From CAZICM01 sp964537685 (lineage in GTDB: Bacteria > Myxococcota_A > Polyangia > Polyangiales > Polyangiaceae), in the NCBI GenBank assembly GCA_964537685.1, contig CAZICM010000023.1, positions 1-64,000 on the forward strand: a stretch of 64,000 nt of DNA, given 5' to 3'. Under the pieces are notes generated by a model. The model saw nothing but the letters and a program-made list of their open reading frames with translations, was not told where the DNA came from and made no database searches. A program made the translations under genes and the position numbers. This document shows positions 1-7,541 of this stretch, in pieces; positions within the stretch are counted from its first letter, which is position 1, and every line of letters begins with the position of its first letter.

Positions 1-1055
1 GGCAGCACCTGGGGCGTAAATGGCTCGTCGCGCATCTCGCGCCTCTCGTCATCGGAAACAATGCCCATCACGTCCGCGATATGAAGCGGCCCCGGCACGC
101 GATACACATCCAGCGTCAAATCGACATTCAGCGCCTTGCACAAGCGCACCAATGAGTTTTCAACGCCTTCGCCCGAACGGATCTCGAGGCGCACCGCATT
201 GCCCCGATCGCGCCGCCGGAGCTCGGCTTGAATCGTCTGAAGCAAATCCTCTGCTTCTTCCTCATCGATCTCGAGGTCCCAGTTGCGCGTGACGCGAAAG
301 ACATAGGTTCCCCTTACGCGCGTGGCCGGAAAGAATTCTTTTACGTGCCTTGCGATTACATCCTCGAGCAGAACAAATGCCCGCTGCGCTCCATCCATGC
401 GCACGCGGATGAGGCGGCTGAGCATCGAGGGAACTTGAATGATGCCAAAGCCGGGATCGCGCGTTTCGTGCTCACGCGAAAACATCACACCCAGATTGAT
501 CGCCTTGTTCCTCAGGTGGGGAAACGGATGGCCGGGATCGACCGCTATCGGCGTGAGAATGGGAAAAATATCGGTGCGGAAACGCTCATCGAGCAGCACC
601 AAATCGATTGGTGCAAGCTCATCAGGCCGCACAATCACGATACCCGCACGCTTGAGCGCCGGACGGATTTCCGAATTCCACAAGCGGTAGGCGTTATCGA
701 ACAGGCTGTGAGCCCGCTGGCTGATGGCCGCGAGCTGCTCGCTCGGTGTAAGCCCGTCGGGAGGCAGCTCAACAATGGTCCGGCTGGTCTGAGCTTGAAG
801 GCCAGCCACGCGCACCATGAAGAATTCATCGAGATTCGAAAAGAAAATGCCCAAAAACTTAAGGCGCTCAAACAGAGGAACTTCCGGAGCCGCAGCCTCC
901 GAAAGAACGCGCGCATTAAACTCAAGCCACGACAATTCGCGGTTTAAGTAATGCGTAGGGTCAGCCTCAGAAAACATTTGCGCCGCCGAAACCGAGGCAG
1001 GAGGCGGTGTTTGAGGGCTTTGGGAGATATCCGATGCGGCCAGTTGATCGGGCAT
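1..1055 (-). CDS. ppk: Polyphosphate kinase 1, C-terminal part outside window
   Basis: Polyphosphate kinase makes inorganic polyphosphate from ATP. Reading the reverse strand from ATG at 1055 gives MPDQLAASD, a Pro/Ala-rich leader of about 35 residues, then the family's N-terminal signature NRELSWLEFNARVL (from residue 38) and FFSNLDEFFMVR. Further on come ILTPIAVDPGHPFPHLRNK and a head domain with FRVTRNWDLEIDEEEAEDLL. About 351 residues are in the window. The catalytic histidine region and the C-terminal domains lie beyond the left edge, so activity cannot be judged. No clear Shine-Dalgarno precedes 1055, and an in-frame ATG (MFSEADP) 26 codons in is an alternative start. It is divergent from panC, so the two share a short promoter region. 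Confidence 0.93.
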   Translation of the reverse strand, partial: MPDQLAASDISQSPQTPPPASVSAAQMFSEADPTHYLNRELSWLEFNARVLSEAAAPEVPLFERLKFLGIFFSNLDEFFMVRVAGLQAQTSRTIVELPPDGLTPSEQLAAISQRAHSLFDNAYRLWNSEIRPALKRAGIVIVRPDELAPIDLVLLDERFRTDIFPILTPIAVDPGHPFPHLRNKAINLGVMFSREHETRDPGFGIIQVPSMLSRLIRVRMDGAQRAFVLLEDVIARHVKEFFPATRVRGTYVFRVTRNWDLEIDEEEAEDLLQTIQAELRRRDRGNAVRLEIRSGEGVENSLVRLCKALNVDLTLDVYRVPGPLHIADVMGIVSDDERREMRDEPFTPQVL

Positions 1056-1145
1056 GGCGGGCGCAGTGTAGCGTAGGCCGCCTATATCTCTGTCTCTCAA
1101 TGGATGAAGCAGGCTCAAATCAAACGCATCAACAAGGAGAATCTC

Positions 1146-2039
1146 GTGTCCATCTGGAGTGAGCCCGAACAATTCCGGAAAGCTTGCGACGATGCGCGCC
1201 GGCGCGGCCAACAGGTCGGTTTCGTCCCCACGATGGGCGCGCTTCACGAAGGCCATCTAAGGCTTATCCGCGAGGCAAAAGCGCGCTGCGATTTCGTGGC
1301 CGTTTCGGTCTTTGTCAATCCCACGCAATTCGGCAAAAACGAAGACCTTAGCCGCTATCCGCGCACACTCGAGAAAGATGTAAGCCAAAGCCTCGAGGCA
1401 GGCGCTGCCGGTGTGTTTGCTCCATCGGCATCCGCGATGTACGCGCCGAACGATGACACGCGCATCCGGGTGGGCCGCGTGGCCGAACCTCTATGCGGCC
1501 AGTTCCGGCCTGGACACTTCGAGGGTGTGGCCACCGTCGTCGCCAAACTCTTTGCGCTCTGTGGCCCGTGCACAGCCGTATTCGGCCGCAAGGATTATCA
1601 GCAGCTATGCGTCATCCAAACCATGGTTCGAGACCTGTTTTTACCCGTTGAAATACTCGGTATTCCCACCGTGCGCGAAAGCGACGGACTCGCTATGTCC
1701 TCGCGCAATGCCTATCTCAGCCCTGCTGAACGCAGCTCCGCGCGCGCCATCCCAGAAGGGCTTTCGGCCGCTGTGCGCGCCTTCCAGCGCGGCGAGCGCA
1801 TCGCCGGCCATCTCGTCTCGCTCACCCGCTCGCATGTAGAGCCCGTCGCTCAATCGATCGACTATGTGAGCATCGCCGAAGCCGACACGCTCCGCGTCTT
1901 TGAACCCGGCGAATCCATAGGCGATCGCGCGCTTATTGCCCTTGCGATCCGAATGCCCAGCGCACGCCTCATCGACAACGTGGTACTGGGCGAAGACCGC
2001 GATCCGCTGGGAGCGATCGGAACCACCAAAAACCCCTAA
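1146..2039 (+). CDS. panC: Pantothenate synthetase (pantoate--beta-alanine ligase)
   Basis: PanC joins pantoate and beta-alanine with ATP to make pantothenate, the coenzyme A precursor, in the cytoplasm. The protein has the adenylation motif PTMGALHEGHL, FVNPTQFG, the pantoate/ATP site FGRKDYQQL and the MSSRN loop, all in the usual order; 297 residues is a normal length. I prefer the GTG at 1146. It has a perfect AAGGAG (1134-1139) six bases upstream and puts PTMG at residue 28, as in other PanC proteins. The in-frame ATG at 1104 would add 14 poorly conserved residues. tmk starts 12 bases after the stop, so the two are probably one operon. Confidence 0.96.
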   Translation: MSIWSEPEQFRKACDDARRRGQQVGFVPTMGALHEGHLRLIREAKARCDFVAVSVFVNPTQFGKNEDLSRYPRTLEKDVSQSLEAGAAGVFAPSASAMYAPNDDTRIRVGRVAEPLCGQFRPGHFEGVATVVAKLFALCGPCTAVFGRKDYQQLCVIQTMVRDLFLPVEILGIPTVRESDGLAMSSRNAYLSPAERSSARAIPEGLSAAVRAFQRGERIAGHLVSLTRSHVEPVAQSIDYVSIAEADTLRVFEPGESIGDRALIALAIRMPSARLIDNVVLGEDRDPLGAIGTTKNP

Positions 2040-2051
2040 AAGGAAAGCATT

Positions 2052-2738
2052 TTGACGACTTCAGAGCTCTGCGATTTACCATCGCCGCGCGGCCTCTTCA
2101 TGGTGCTGGAAGGCATCGACGGCGCGGGAACAACAACCCAAGCCGAACGCTATGCAGCCTATCTGCGCGAGCGCGGCAGGCGTGTTCACATCACCCGCGA
2201 ACCCACGCTGGGACCGATCGGATCGCTGATCCGCCTCGTGCTCAAACACCGCGTCTCTCTTCGGGAGGCCACGCGCGCACAGACCATGGCTCTCTTGTTT
2301 GCGGCCGACCGGCTCGATCATGTGGAGCACGAAATCATTCCCATGCTCGCCTCGGGCTGTGTCGTTATTTCCGATCGCTACGATCTATCGAGCGTTGCCT
2401 ATCAGTCCGTCACCAGCTCCAAAGACAGGGTCCAGCGCTCCGAAACCGCCGCATGGATACGCTCGCTCAACCGCTACGCCAAACGCCCGGACATCACCCT
2501 CGTGCTCGATGTCTCGCCGGGCACATCCGCCGCACGCCGAAAGGCCAGAAGCACAGAAACCGAACTCTTCGACGACGCGGAGCTTCAAGCCGAACTCGCC
2601 GCCGCTTACCTGCGCGCCGAAGATCTTGTTCCCGGCGATCGGCTTGTGCATCTGAATGGAGAGGCATCCCCGGCTTCAGTCACGCAAGCCATCGCAGACG
2701 CAGTCGATCCGCTGCTCGGACTCGAGCCTGTCCGCTAA
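2052..2738 (+). CDS. tmk: Thymidylate kinase with altered P-loop
   Basis: dTMP kinase phosphorylates dTMP to dTDP for DNA synthesis. The start is a TTG with AGGAAAG (2041-2047) just upstream. The 228 residues show EGIDGAG at the P-loop, THREP-like TREPTLGP, the DR[YF] motif in SDRYDLSSVAYQS, and a LID-like segment RRKARSTETE. The P-loop reads GAGTTTQ where most family members have GAGKTTQ, so the usual ATP-binding lysine is Thr; the DNA at 2132-2149 confirms this. Everything else looks intact, so I call it a functional Tmk variant rather than a pseudogene. It follows panC closely and converges with a lipoprotein gene, separated by about 90 AT-rich bases without a clear terminator hairpin. Confidence 0.92.
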   Translation: MTTSELCDLPSPRGLFMVLEGIDGAGTTTQAERYAAYLRERGRRVHITREPTLGPIGSLIRLVLKHRVSLREATRAQTMALLFAADRLDHVEHEIIPMLASGCVVISDRYDLSSVAYQSVTSSKDRVQRSETAAWIRSLNRYAKRPDITLVLDVSPGTSAARRKARSTETELFDDAELQAELAAAYLRAEDLVPGDRLVHLNGEASPASVTQAIADAVDPLLGLEPVR

Positions 2739-2827
2739 ACATCGCCAATTTAATTTATTTTGGATAATATTCTTTTGGATTGGACAGATCGCTTATCTAA
2801 ATAATATTGAATAGGATAAATATTCAT

Positions 2828-4309
2828 TCAATTGCAGACAGCATTTGCAATAACGACATCGTCCAGATTCCAGCTCCCCACTGTAAACACGCCGCCGCTG
2901 CCGATATTAAATCCAAAGCGCACCTGCATATTCGCACTCTTGTAAGGCGTAATATCGTATGAAACATGCGTCCAATCGGCATCCAGCACCGCGGGAGAAG
3001 TGCTCGCGAATATATTTATCCAATTCGTCCCATCAAACACATCGACCGTATTCTGCATATACGGCGTGTAATCGCTGTTCAGCATGCGCCAGAATTCCAA
3101 ATAAACAGGCCCCATTACATTCGTATTGATCACCGGGCTGACAATATAGTGAAAATCATGCTCGTATTCATCGGCATAACCACCGATATCCACGCCCGCA
3201 ATCCCGTTGTCCAGCGTTGCCGTGTGATCCATCGCCGGATCTTCGCTACCGTATGAAGCTCCGCCCGGTGACGCCGTGGCAGACCCAATTTCCCATTCAT
3301 TCACTTCGCCCGCCGGCTGCGCGAAGGTCCACCCCTGCACATTGTTCGAAAAGGTTTCCGTAAAATACGCAACGTAATTGCCCATCATCCCGCCCGTGCA
3401 TAGGCCGGCCGAGCACGCCTCGCCCATCGTGCACGCATTGCCGTCATTGCAAGCCACACCGTCATTGGCCGGCATAGGCAGGCATTGACCGTTGGCATTG
3501 CAGATACCGACATTGCAGTCGTCCGTTGCCTCGGGGCACATCCCGCCCGGCGGAAAAGGCTCGGCATAGCAGCTTCCATCCGCGGGATTGCACACCCCGT
3601 TATTGCATCCATTGGAGAAAGCCGAACAGTCCTTGGGCGTAACGCCTTCGCACAAGCCGTTTTGGCAGACTTTATTCACAATGCACAAGTCGCCTGCATT
3701 GTCGCAAACCGCGCCGTCATTGCCCGGAACAGGCTCGCATTTGCCCGACGCAGGATTGCAGACGGCGACGTGGCAAACATCCGGCACAGGCGCGAAAAAG
3801 CAGTCTTTGGCAACGCCCTGGCACACCCCGCTCTTGCATACCGCGTTCACAATGCACAAATCGCCTTCAATCTGGCATGTGAAATCGTCGGGAACGGGCG
3901 TTAAAACGCATTGTTTTGCCGTCTCGTTGCACTGCACCAAATTACAAGGATCGCCCGCCATCCCGCAGAAATTGGGAGCCCCGCCGCCGCACGTACCGTC
4001 GTCCTTACACGTCTCGCCGACCGTGCAGAACAAGCCGTCATCACAGGATTCGCCCTTGGGTTTCAGCACAATTTCGCATTGAAGTTTGTCGTTGTTGCAT
4101 ACCGACATATGGCAGCCATCGACGGGCACCGTCGAGCAGTCCACGGGGCATTTCGGAGCTTCAACCCCGCCCGCTCCGCTTCCGCTGCTCGAGCCGCCTC
4201 CCTCGCCGCCCCCGCCGCCGTCGCTCCTGGATTGAGCGGCGCATCCCATCGCCGAAACCCCCAACATTGAAAGCGAAAGAATGGCCCAGCGTGTCCAATT
4301 AGCCCTCAT
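2828..4309 (-). CDS. Cys-rich repeat lipoprotein with C-terminal jelly-roll-like domain (paralog A)
   Basis: Predicted surface or periplasmic lipoprotein of 493 residues. The N-terminus has a lipoprotein signal ending in VSAMGC, then a Gly/Ser linker (about residues 28-50). Residues 50-310 hold short disulfide-type repeats: CDDGLFCTVGETC, DLCIVNAVCKSGVCQG and CHVAVCNPASGKCEPVPGNDG. The last 180 residues lack dense cysteines and look like a beta-sandwich (choice-of-anchor/MAM-like), with FSNNVQGWTF, VYLEFWRMLNSDYTPYMQNT and SWNLDDVVI. GGAGAGG lies 5 bases before ATG 4309. It lies downstream of paralog B on the same strand with a 141-bp gap. The function is unknown; binding or adhesion is a guess from architecture only. 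Confidence 0.85.
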   Translation of the reverse strand: MRANWTRWAILSLSMLGVSAMGCAAQSRSDGGGGGEGGGSSSGSGAGGVEAPKCPVDCSTVPVDGCHMSVCNNDKLQCEIVLKPKGESCDDGLFCTVGETCKDDGTCGGGAPNFCGMAGDPCNLVQCNETAKQCVLTPVPDDFTCQIEGDLCIVNAVCKSGVCQGVAKDCFFAPVPDVCHVAVCNPASGKCEPVPGNDGAVCDNAGDLCIVNKVCQNGLCEGVTPKDCSAFSNGCNNGVCNPADGSCYAEPFPPGGMCPEATDDCNVGICNANGQCLPMPANDGVACNDGNACTMGEACSAGLCTGGMMGNYVAYFTETFSNNVQGWTFAQPAGEVNEWEIGSATASPGGASYGSEDPAMDHTATLDNGIAGVDIGGYADEYEHDFHYIVSPVINTNVMGPVYLEFWRMLNSDYTPYMQNTVDVFDGTNWINIFASTSPAVLDADWTHVSYDITPYKSANMQVRFGFNIGSGGVFTVGSWNLDDVVIANAVCN

Positions 4310-4450
4310 GACAGCCTCTCCAAGCGCAATTCATTAGTTTTTCGATCTTATCGCGTTTTTTGATTCCAATGCAAAATGAATGGTAAGCGCATTGAATATC
4401 TTTTTTGGGCTTGGAGGCGTCCGGAGCTTTACAGTATCAATTGCATCGAT

Positions 4451-6031
4451 TTATTGACATATATTATTAGATAAAATGACCTCGTCGATATTCCAGCCCG
4501 ACATAACAAAGCCTTGGGTGTTTTGCACTTCATACCCAAAGCGGATTTTTAATGCCGCGTTTTTATAGGCCGAGATATCGTGCGTAATGCGCGTCCAGCC
4601 GCTGTCTTTAATGCCGGGAGGACCTCCCGATTGCCAAATGGTGATCCACGCCATGCCGTCGAACACCTCGATCGTATTTCTCATATATGGTTTAAAATCG
4701 CTGTTGAGCCACCGCTGAAAATCTAAATATAAATTCCCCGGCACATTGGCGTCCACCGCGGGGCTTTCTAAATAATACATCCCATGAATGGTGTTCTGCG
4801 GGCAGCCGCCCAGTATCGCGCCCGCGATTCCATTGTCCGCGCTCATGCTCACGTCCGCCGATGGATCGGCATTGCCTAGATTGCTGCAGGCCGAAGCGGA
4901 TGCCGCGCCGATCGCCCATTCCGGCCCCAGTGTCCAGCCCGTCATGTCGCTGGTAAACGGTTCGGAAAAATAAACGATGTAATTGTTGAGCACGCCTCCC
5001 ATACACGCGCCCGCGGCACACGCTTCGCCCGTCGTGCAGGAGTTCCCATCTTCACATACGCCGCCTTCATTCACAGGCTGGCCAACACAGGCGCCCATTA
5101 TATCGCATTGGCCAATATTACAATCATTGGTTTGAGATGCGCATTGAATTCCAGGCGTCGGCACGGGCAGGCAATTGCCCACGGCATCACACGCGCCCGT
5201 ATTGCATTCATCCACCGCTTCCTGACAGCTCGAACCCATGGGAATCGGCGATGCCTTGCATTGGCCGTCATTTGAATCGCATACGCCTACAAAACAGCCT
5301 CCCGTCAGCGCCGAGCAATTCTTCGGTGTAATGCCCGCACACACGCCTCCCTGGCATGTCTTATTGATGATGCATAAATCACCATCGTTTGGACATGGTA
5401 TCCCATCATTACTAGGAATTGGCTCGCATTTTCCTGTCTGCGGATTGCACGCGGACACATGGCATACGTCGGGAACAGGCGCGAAAAAACAATCCTTCTG
5501 AACGCCTTGGCATACGCCCGCCTGGCATGTTGCGTTTACAATACAAAGGTCGCTGTCGTCAATACAAAGAGTACCATCCACAAATGGCGTGAGCTCGCAT
5601 TTATCTTGATCTTCATCGCACACGATATAATTGCACTGATCCCCTTCCAATCCGCAATTATTGGTCGAACCTCCACCGCAAAGGCCGTTTACGCAGGTCT
5701 CGCCCGTTGTGCAAAACAATTCATCGTCACAGCTTTCGCCGCCCGCCGTTGGCACAATTTCGCATTGCCCCGACATCGCATTGCATTGAGCCTCATAACA
5801 CTGCGGCGTATCGACCGTCGCGCAATCGATAGCGCACGCAGCCGCCGAGCCTCCGGCGCCGCCCGCACCGCCCATCCCATCCCCGCCGCCCCCACTCGAC
5901 GAACTCTGCGCCGTACCCGATGAAGTATCGGGATTTTGCCCGGATTCAGCACAGCCCATCGCGCCCAGCGAGGAGGCCAAAACCATCAGCGCCATAACCA
6001 TGGGCAACGCCCTATGCCCTATATCCACCAT
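4451..6031 (-). CDS. Cys-rich repeat lipoprotein with C-terminal jelly-roll-like domain (paralog B)
   Basis: This is the upstream paralog of the 2828-4309 gene: same lipoprotein signal (SLGAMGC), Ser/Gly linker, Cys-rich repeats and C-terminal sandwich domain. The repeat containing CFFAPVPDVCH is almost identical in both. B has one more Cys-rich unit (around TNDCNIGQCDIMGAC), which gives 526 residues. I start it at ATG 6031, just before a clean signal sequence MVDIGHRALPMVMAL. The in-frame ATG at 6103 would add a charged 24-residue stretch that spoils the signal peptide. The C-terminal domain has PFTSDMTGWTLG, LYLDFQRWLNSDFKPYMRNT and GWNIDEVIL, matching paralog A block by block. The tandem arrangement points to local duplication. 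No enzymatic motif is visible. Confidence 0.84.
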   Translation of the reverse strand: MVDIGHRALPMVMALMVLASSLGAMGCAESGQNPDTSSGTAQSSSSGGGGDGMGGAGGAGGSAAACAIDCATVDTPQCYEAQCNAMSGQCEIVPTAGGESCDDELFCTTGETCVNGLCGGGSTNNCGLEGDQCNYIVCDEDQDKCELTPFVDGTLCIDDSDLCIVNATCQAGVCQGVQKDCFFAPVPDVCHVSACNPQTGKCEPIPSNDGIPCPNDGDLCIINKTCQGGVCAGITPKNCSALTGGCFVGVCDSNDGQCKASPIPMGSSCQEAVDECNTGACDAVGNCLPVPTPGIQCASQTNDCNIGQCDIMGACVGQPVNEGGVCEDGNSCTTGEACAAGACMGGVLNNYIVYFSEPFTSDMTGWTLGPEWAIGAASASACSNLGNADPSADVSMSADNGIAGAILGGCPQNTIHGMYYLESPAVDANVPGNLYLDFQRWLNSDFKPYMRNTIEVFDGMAWITIWQSGGPPGIKDSGWTRITHDISAYKNAALKIRFGYEVQNTQGFVMSGWNIDEVILSNNICQ

Positions 6032-6160
6032 GCACCTGCATCCTCGCCCATTTTTTTCGGCGTTCACACCACGCATGAACGCTTGCCGAATAGGGCCACG
6101 CAAGGATAATACCTAGATTCGTTGTGAACGTCGCATGGCTCGTGCTTGCTCTACCATTTT

Positions 6161-6180
6161 GATGGGGTGGCCACTCCATC
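6161..6180. promoter_or_regulatory. Near-perfect 20-nt palindrome before the VWA lipoprotein
   Basis: GATGGGGTGG is followed directly by CCACTCCATC, an inverted repeat with one mismatch, ending 17 bases before ATG 6198. It could be an operator for the VWA lipoprotein gene or a small leader hairpin. Nothing in the sequence decides between these. Confidence 0.35.
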
Positions 6181-6197
6181 GCTTTTGAGGTGTCTTT

Positions 6198-7370
6198 ATG
6201 CGATCCCGCCTATTTTCAATTGTTGCGCCGGTACTTCTTGCGACCACGTGGGCCGCAGTTTTTTGGGGCTGCAGCGCTTCCACGGGTGGCAGTGATTTCG
6301 ACGATAAAACAGGCTCGGGCAATTCCACGATGGGCAGCGGAGGCGCAAGCGGACAGGGCGGCTCCACAGGCACGGGCATTAACATCACATCAGGCAGCGG
6401 AGGCGCGGGCGGCGGAACACTCGATCCCGACGCATCATGCGCGGGCGCGAGCACCGAAGCCTCGTTCGTTCCGCTCGATATTCTCATTCTCTTGGATCGC
6501 TCGGGCAGCATGAGCGGCACGAAGTGGGATGGTTCGACCAAGGCGCTCAAAGACTATGTGCAGAGCCCCGATGCGAACGGCGTGAATGTCGGCATCACGT
6601 ATTTCCCAATCGATAATCCGCCTGATTTTGAAGACTGCAATTACCAGCATTACGACGATATTGTCGTCCCGATCGCCGAGCTTCCCGCCAACGCGCCCGC
6701 GCTGGTGAGCTCTATCGACGGCGAAGACGCGCTCGGTGGATCAACGCCGATGTACGGTGCTCTCAAAGGCGCGCTCTTCTCGGCGACCGCGCATCAAGAC
6801 GCCAATCCGACGCACAAAGTGATCGTGGTCTTTGCAAGCGACGGCGATCCGAACTCGTGCAGCTTCGCGCCGGGCAATCCGCCGAATGCCGACGATATCC
6901 CAACGATCGCTGCGCTTGCGGAAAGCGCGCTGAACTACAACGGCGTACGCACCTATGTCATCGCCATTCAGGGCGCGACCGTGGCCAACTTGAATCAAAT
7001 CGCCTTGGCGGGCGGCACAAACCAAGCGATCGACGTGACGCAAAATATCAACAACTTCCTCACGGCGATGAAGGACATTCAATCCGACGCGCTCTCGTGC
7101 GACATCGTGATTCCCGAACCGCCGATGGGGAAAGAGTTCGATAAAGACCTTGTGGCCGTGACGTATTCGCCTCAGGGCGATCCGATGCAAGCGGTGCAGA
7201 TTCCCCGCGCCGACAACTATCAAGACTGCGGTGGCATGCCGGGCTGGTACTACGACAACAACGTCAAACCGACGAAAATCAAGCTGTGCCCGGCCTCATG
7301 CCAAACGATTCAGCTCGATAAAAAAGCGAAGCTGGATGTGGCATTCGGCTGCGCTCCGATCGTGAACTGA
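6198..7370 (+). CDS. von Willebrand factor A domain lipoprotein
   Basis: Predicted lipoprotein of 390 residues with signal and lipobox ending AVFWGC, then a Gly/Ser-rich linker (about residues 28-75). A VWA domain follows, with an intact metal-ion-dependent adhesion site: DRSGSMSG (DxSxS) near residue 97, the Thr position in GGSTPM near residue 181, and ASDGDPNS near residue 214. After the VWA domain come paired cysteines (LSCDIVIPE, YQDCGGMPGW, KLCPASCQTI) that probably form disulfides. VWA lipoproteins of this type are common in myxobacteria and bind proteins through a bound divalent metal. GAGGTG lies 7 bases before the ATG. It is divergent from the Cys-rich lipoprotein genes. Confidence 0.9.
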   Translation: MRSRLFSIVAPVLLATTWAAVFWGCSASTGGSDFDDKTGSGNSTMGSGGASGQGGSTGTGINITSGSGGAGGGTLDPDASCAGASTEASFVPLDILILLDRSGSMSGTKWDGSTKALKDYVQSPDANGVNVGITYFPIDNPPDFEDCNYQHYDDIVVPIAELPANAPALVSSIDGEDALGGSTPMYGALKGALFSATAHQDANPTHKVIVVFASDGDPNSCSFAPGNPPNADDIPTIAALAESALNYNGVRTYVIAIQGATVANLNQIALAGGTNQAIDVTQNINNFLTAMKDIQSDALSCDIVIPEPPMGKEFDKDLVAVTYSPQGDPMQAVQIPRADNYQDCGGMPGWYYDNNVKPTKIKLCPASCQTIQLDKKAKLDVAFGCAPIVN

Positions 7371-7414
7371 TCTCCCTCAATGCATGGATGTACGGATGCA
7401 CCAATGCGCCGCAA

Positions 7415-7436
7415 TGGCACATCCGGCTGGCACATC
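7415..7436. repeat. Direct repeat TGGCACATC x2
   Basis: TGGCACATC occurs at 7415-7423 and again at 7428-7436 (13-bp period). The pair sits about 50 bases upstream of the sigma-54-like promoter at 7472-7487. It may be an activator site or degenerate promoter-like DNA. Confidence 0.4.
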
Positions 7437-7471
7437 TCCTTAAAAACAGCTTAAATTTCAAGGTTTTTTAA

Positions 7472-7487
7472 TGGCACGCTTCCTGCT
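7472..7487 (+). promoter_or_regulatory. Candidate sigma-54 (-24/-12) promoter
   Basis: TGGCACGCTTCCTGCT matches the -24/-12 consensus TGGCACG-N4-TTGCW with one mismatch. It has the required spacing: GG at 7473-7474 and GC at 7485-7486, ten bases between. Transcription would start near 7498, about 45 bases before the ATG at 7542. Two sigma-54 activators encoded later in the window make such promoters expected in this genome. Confidence 0.6.
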
Positions 7488-7541
7488 CATCCAGCGGAAT
7501 TGCGGCTCATTTCATTCCGCTTTCTGCAACGAGGACTACTT

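Noticed and set aside
228..947. 239-codon forward open frame over the ppk region
   Set aside because: It is the antisense shadow of ppk; the reverse strand shows the conserved polyphosphate kinase motifs.
2739..2827. Possible terminator between tmk and the Cys-rich lipoprotein gene
   Set aside because: AT-rich with repeated AATATT but no stable GC stem or U-tract.
6136..6150. TGGCTCGTGCTTGCT as a sigma-54 promoter for the VWA lipoprotein
   Set aside because: GG and GC are nine rather than ten bases apart; sigma-54 does not tolerate this.
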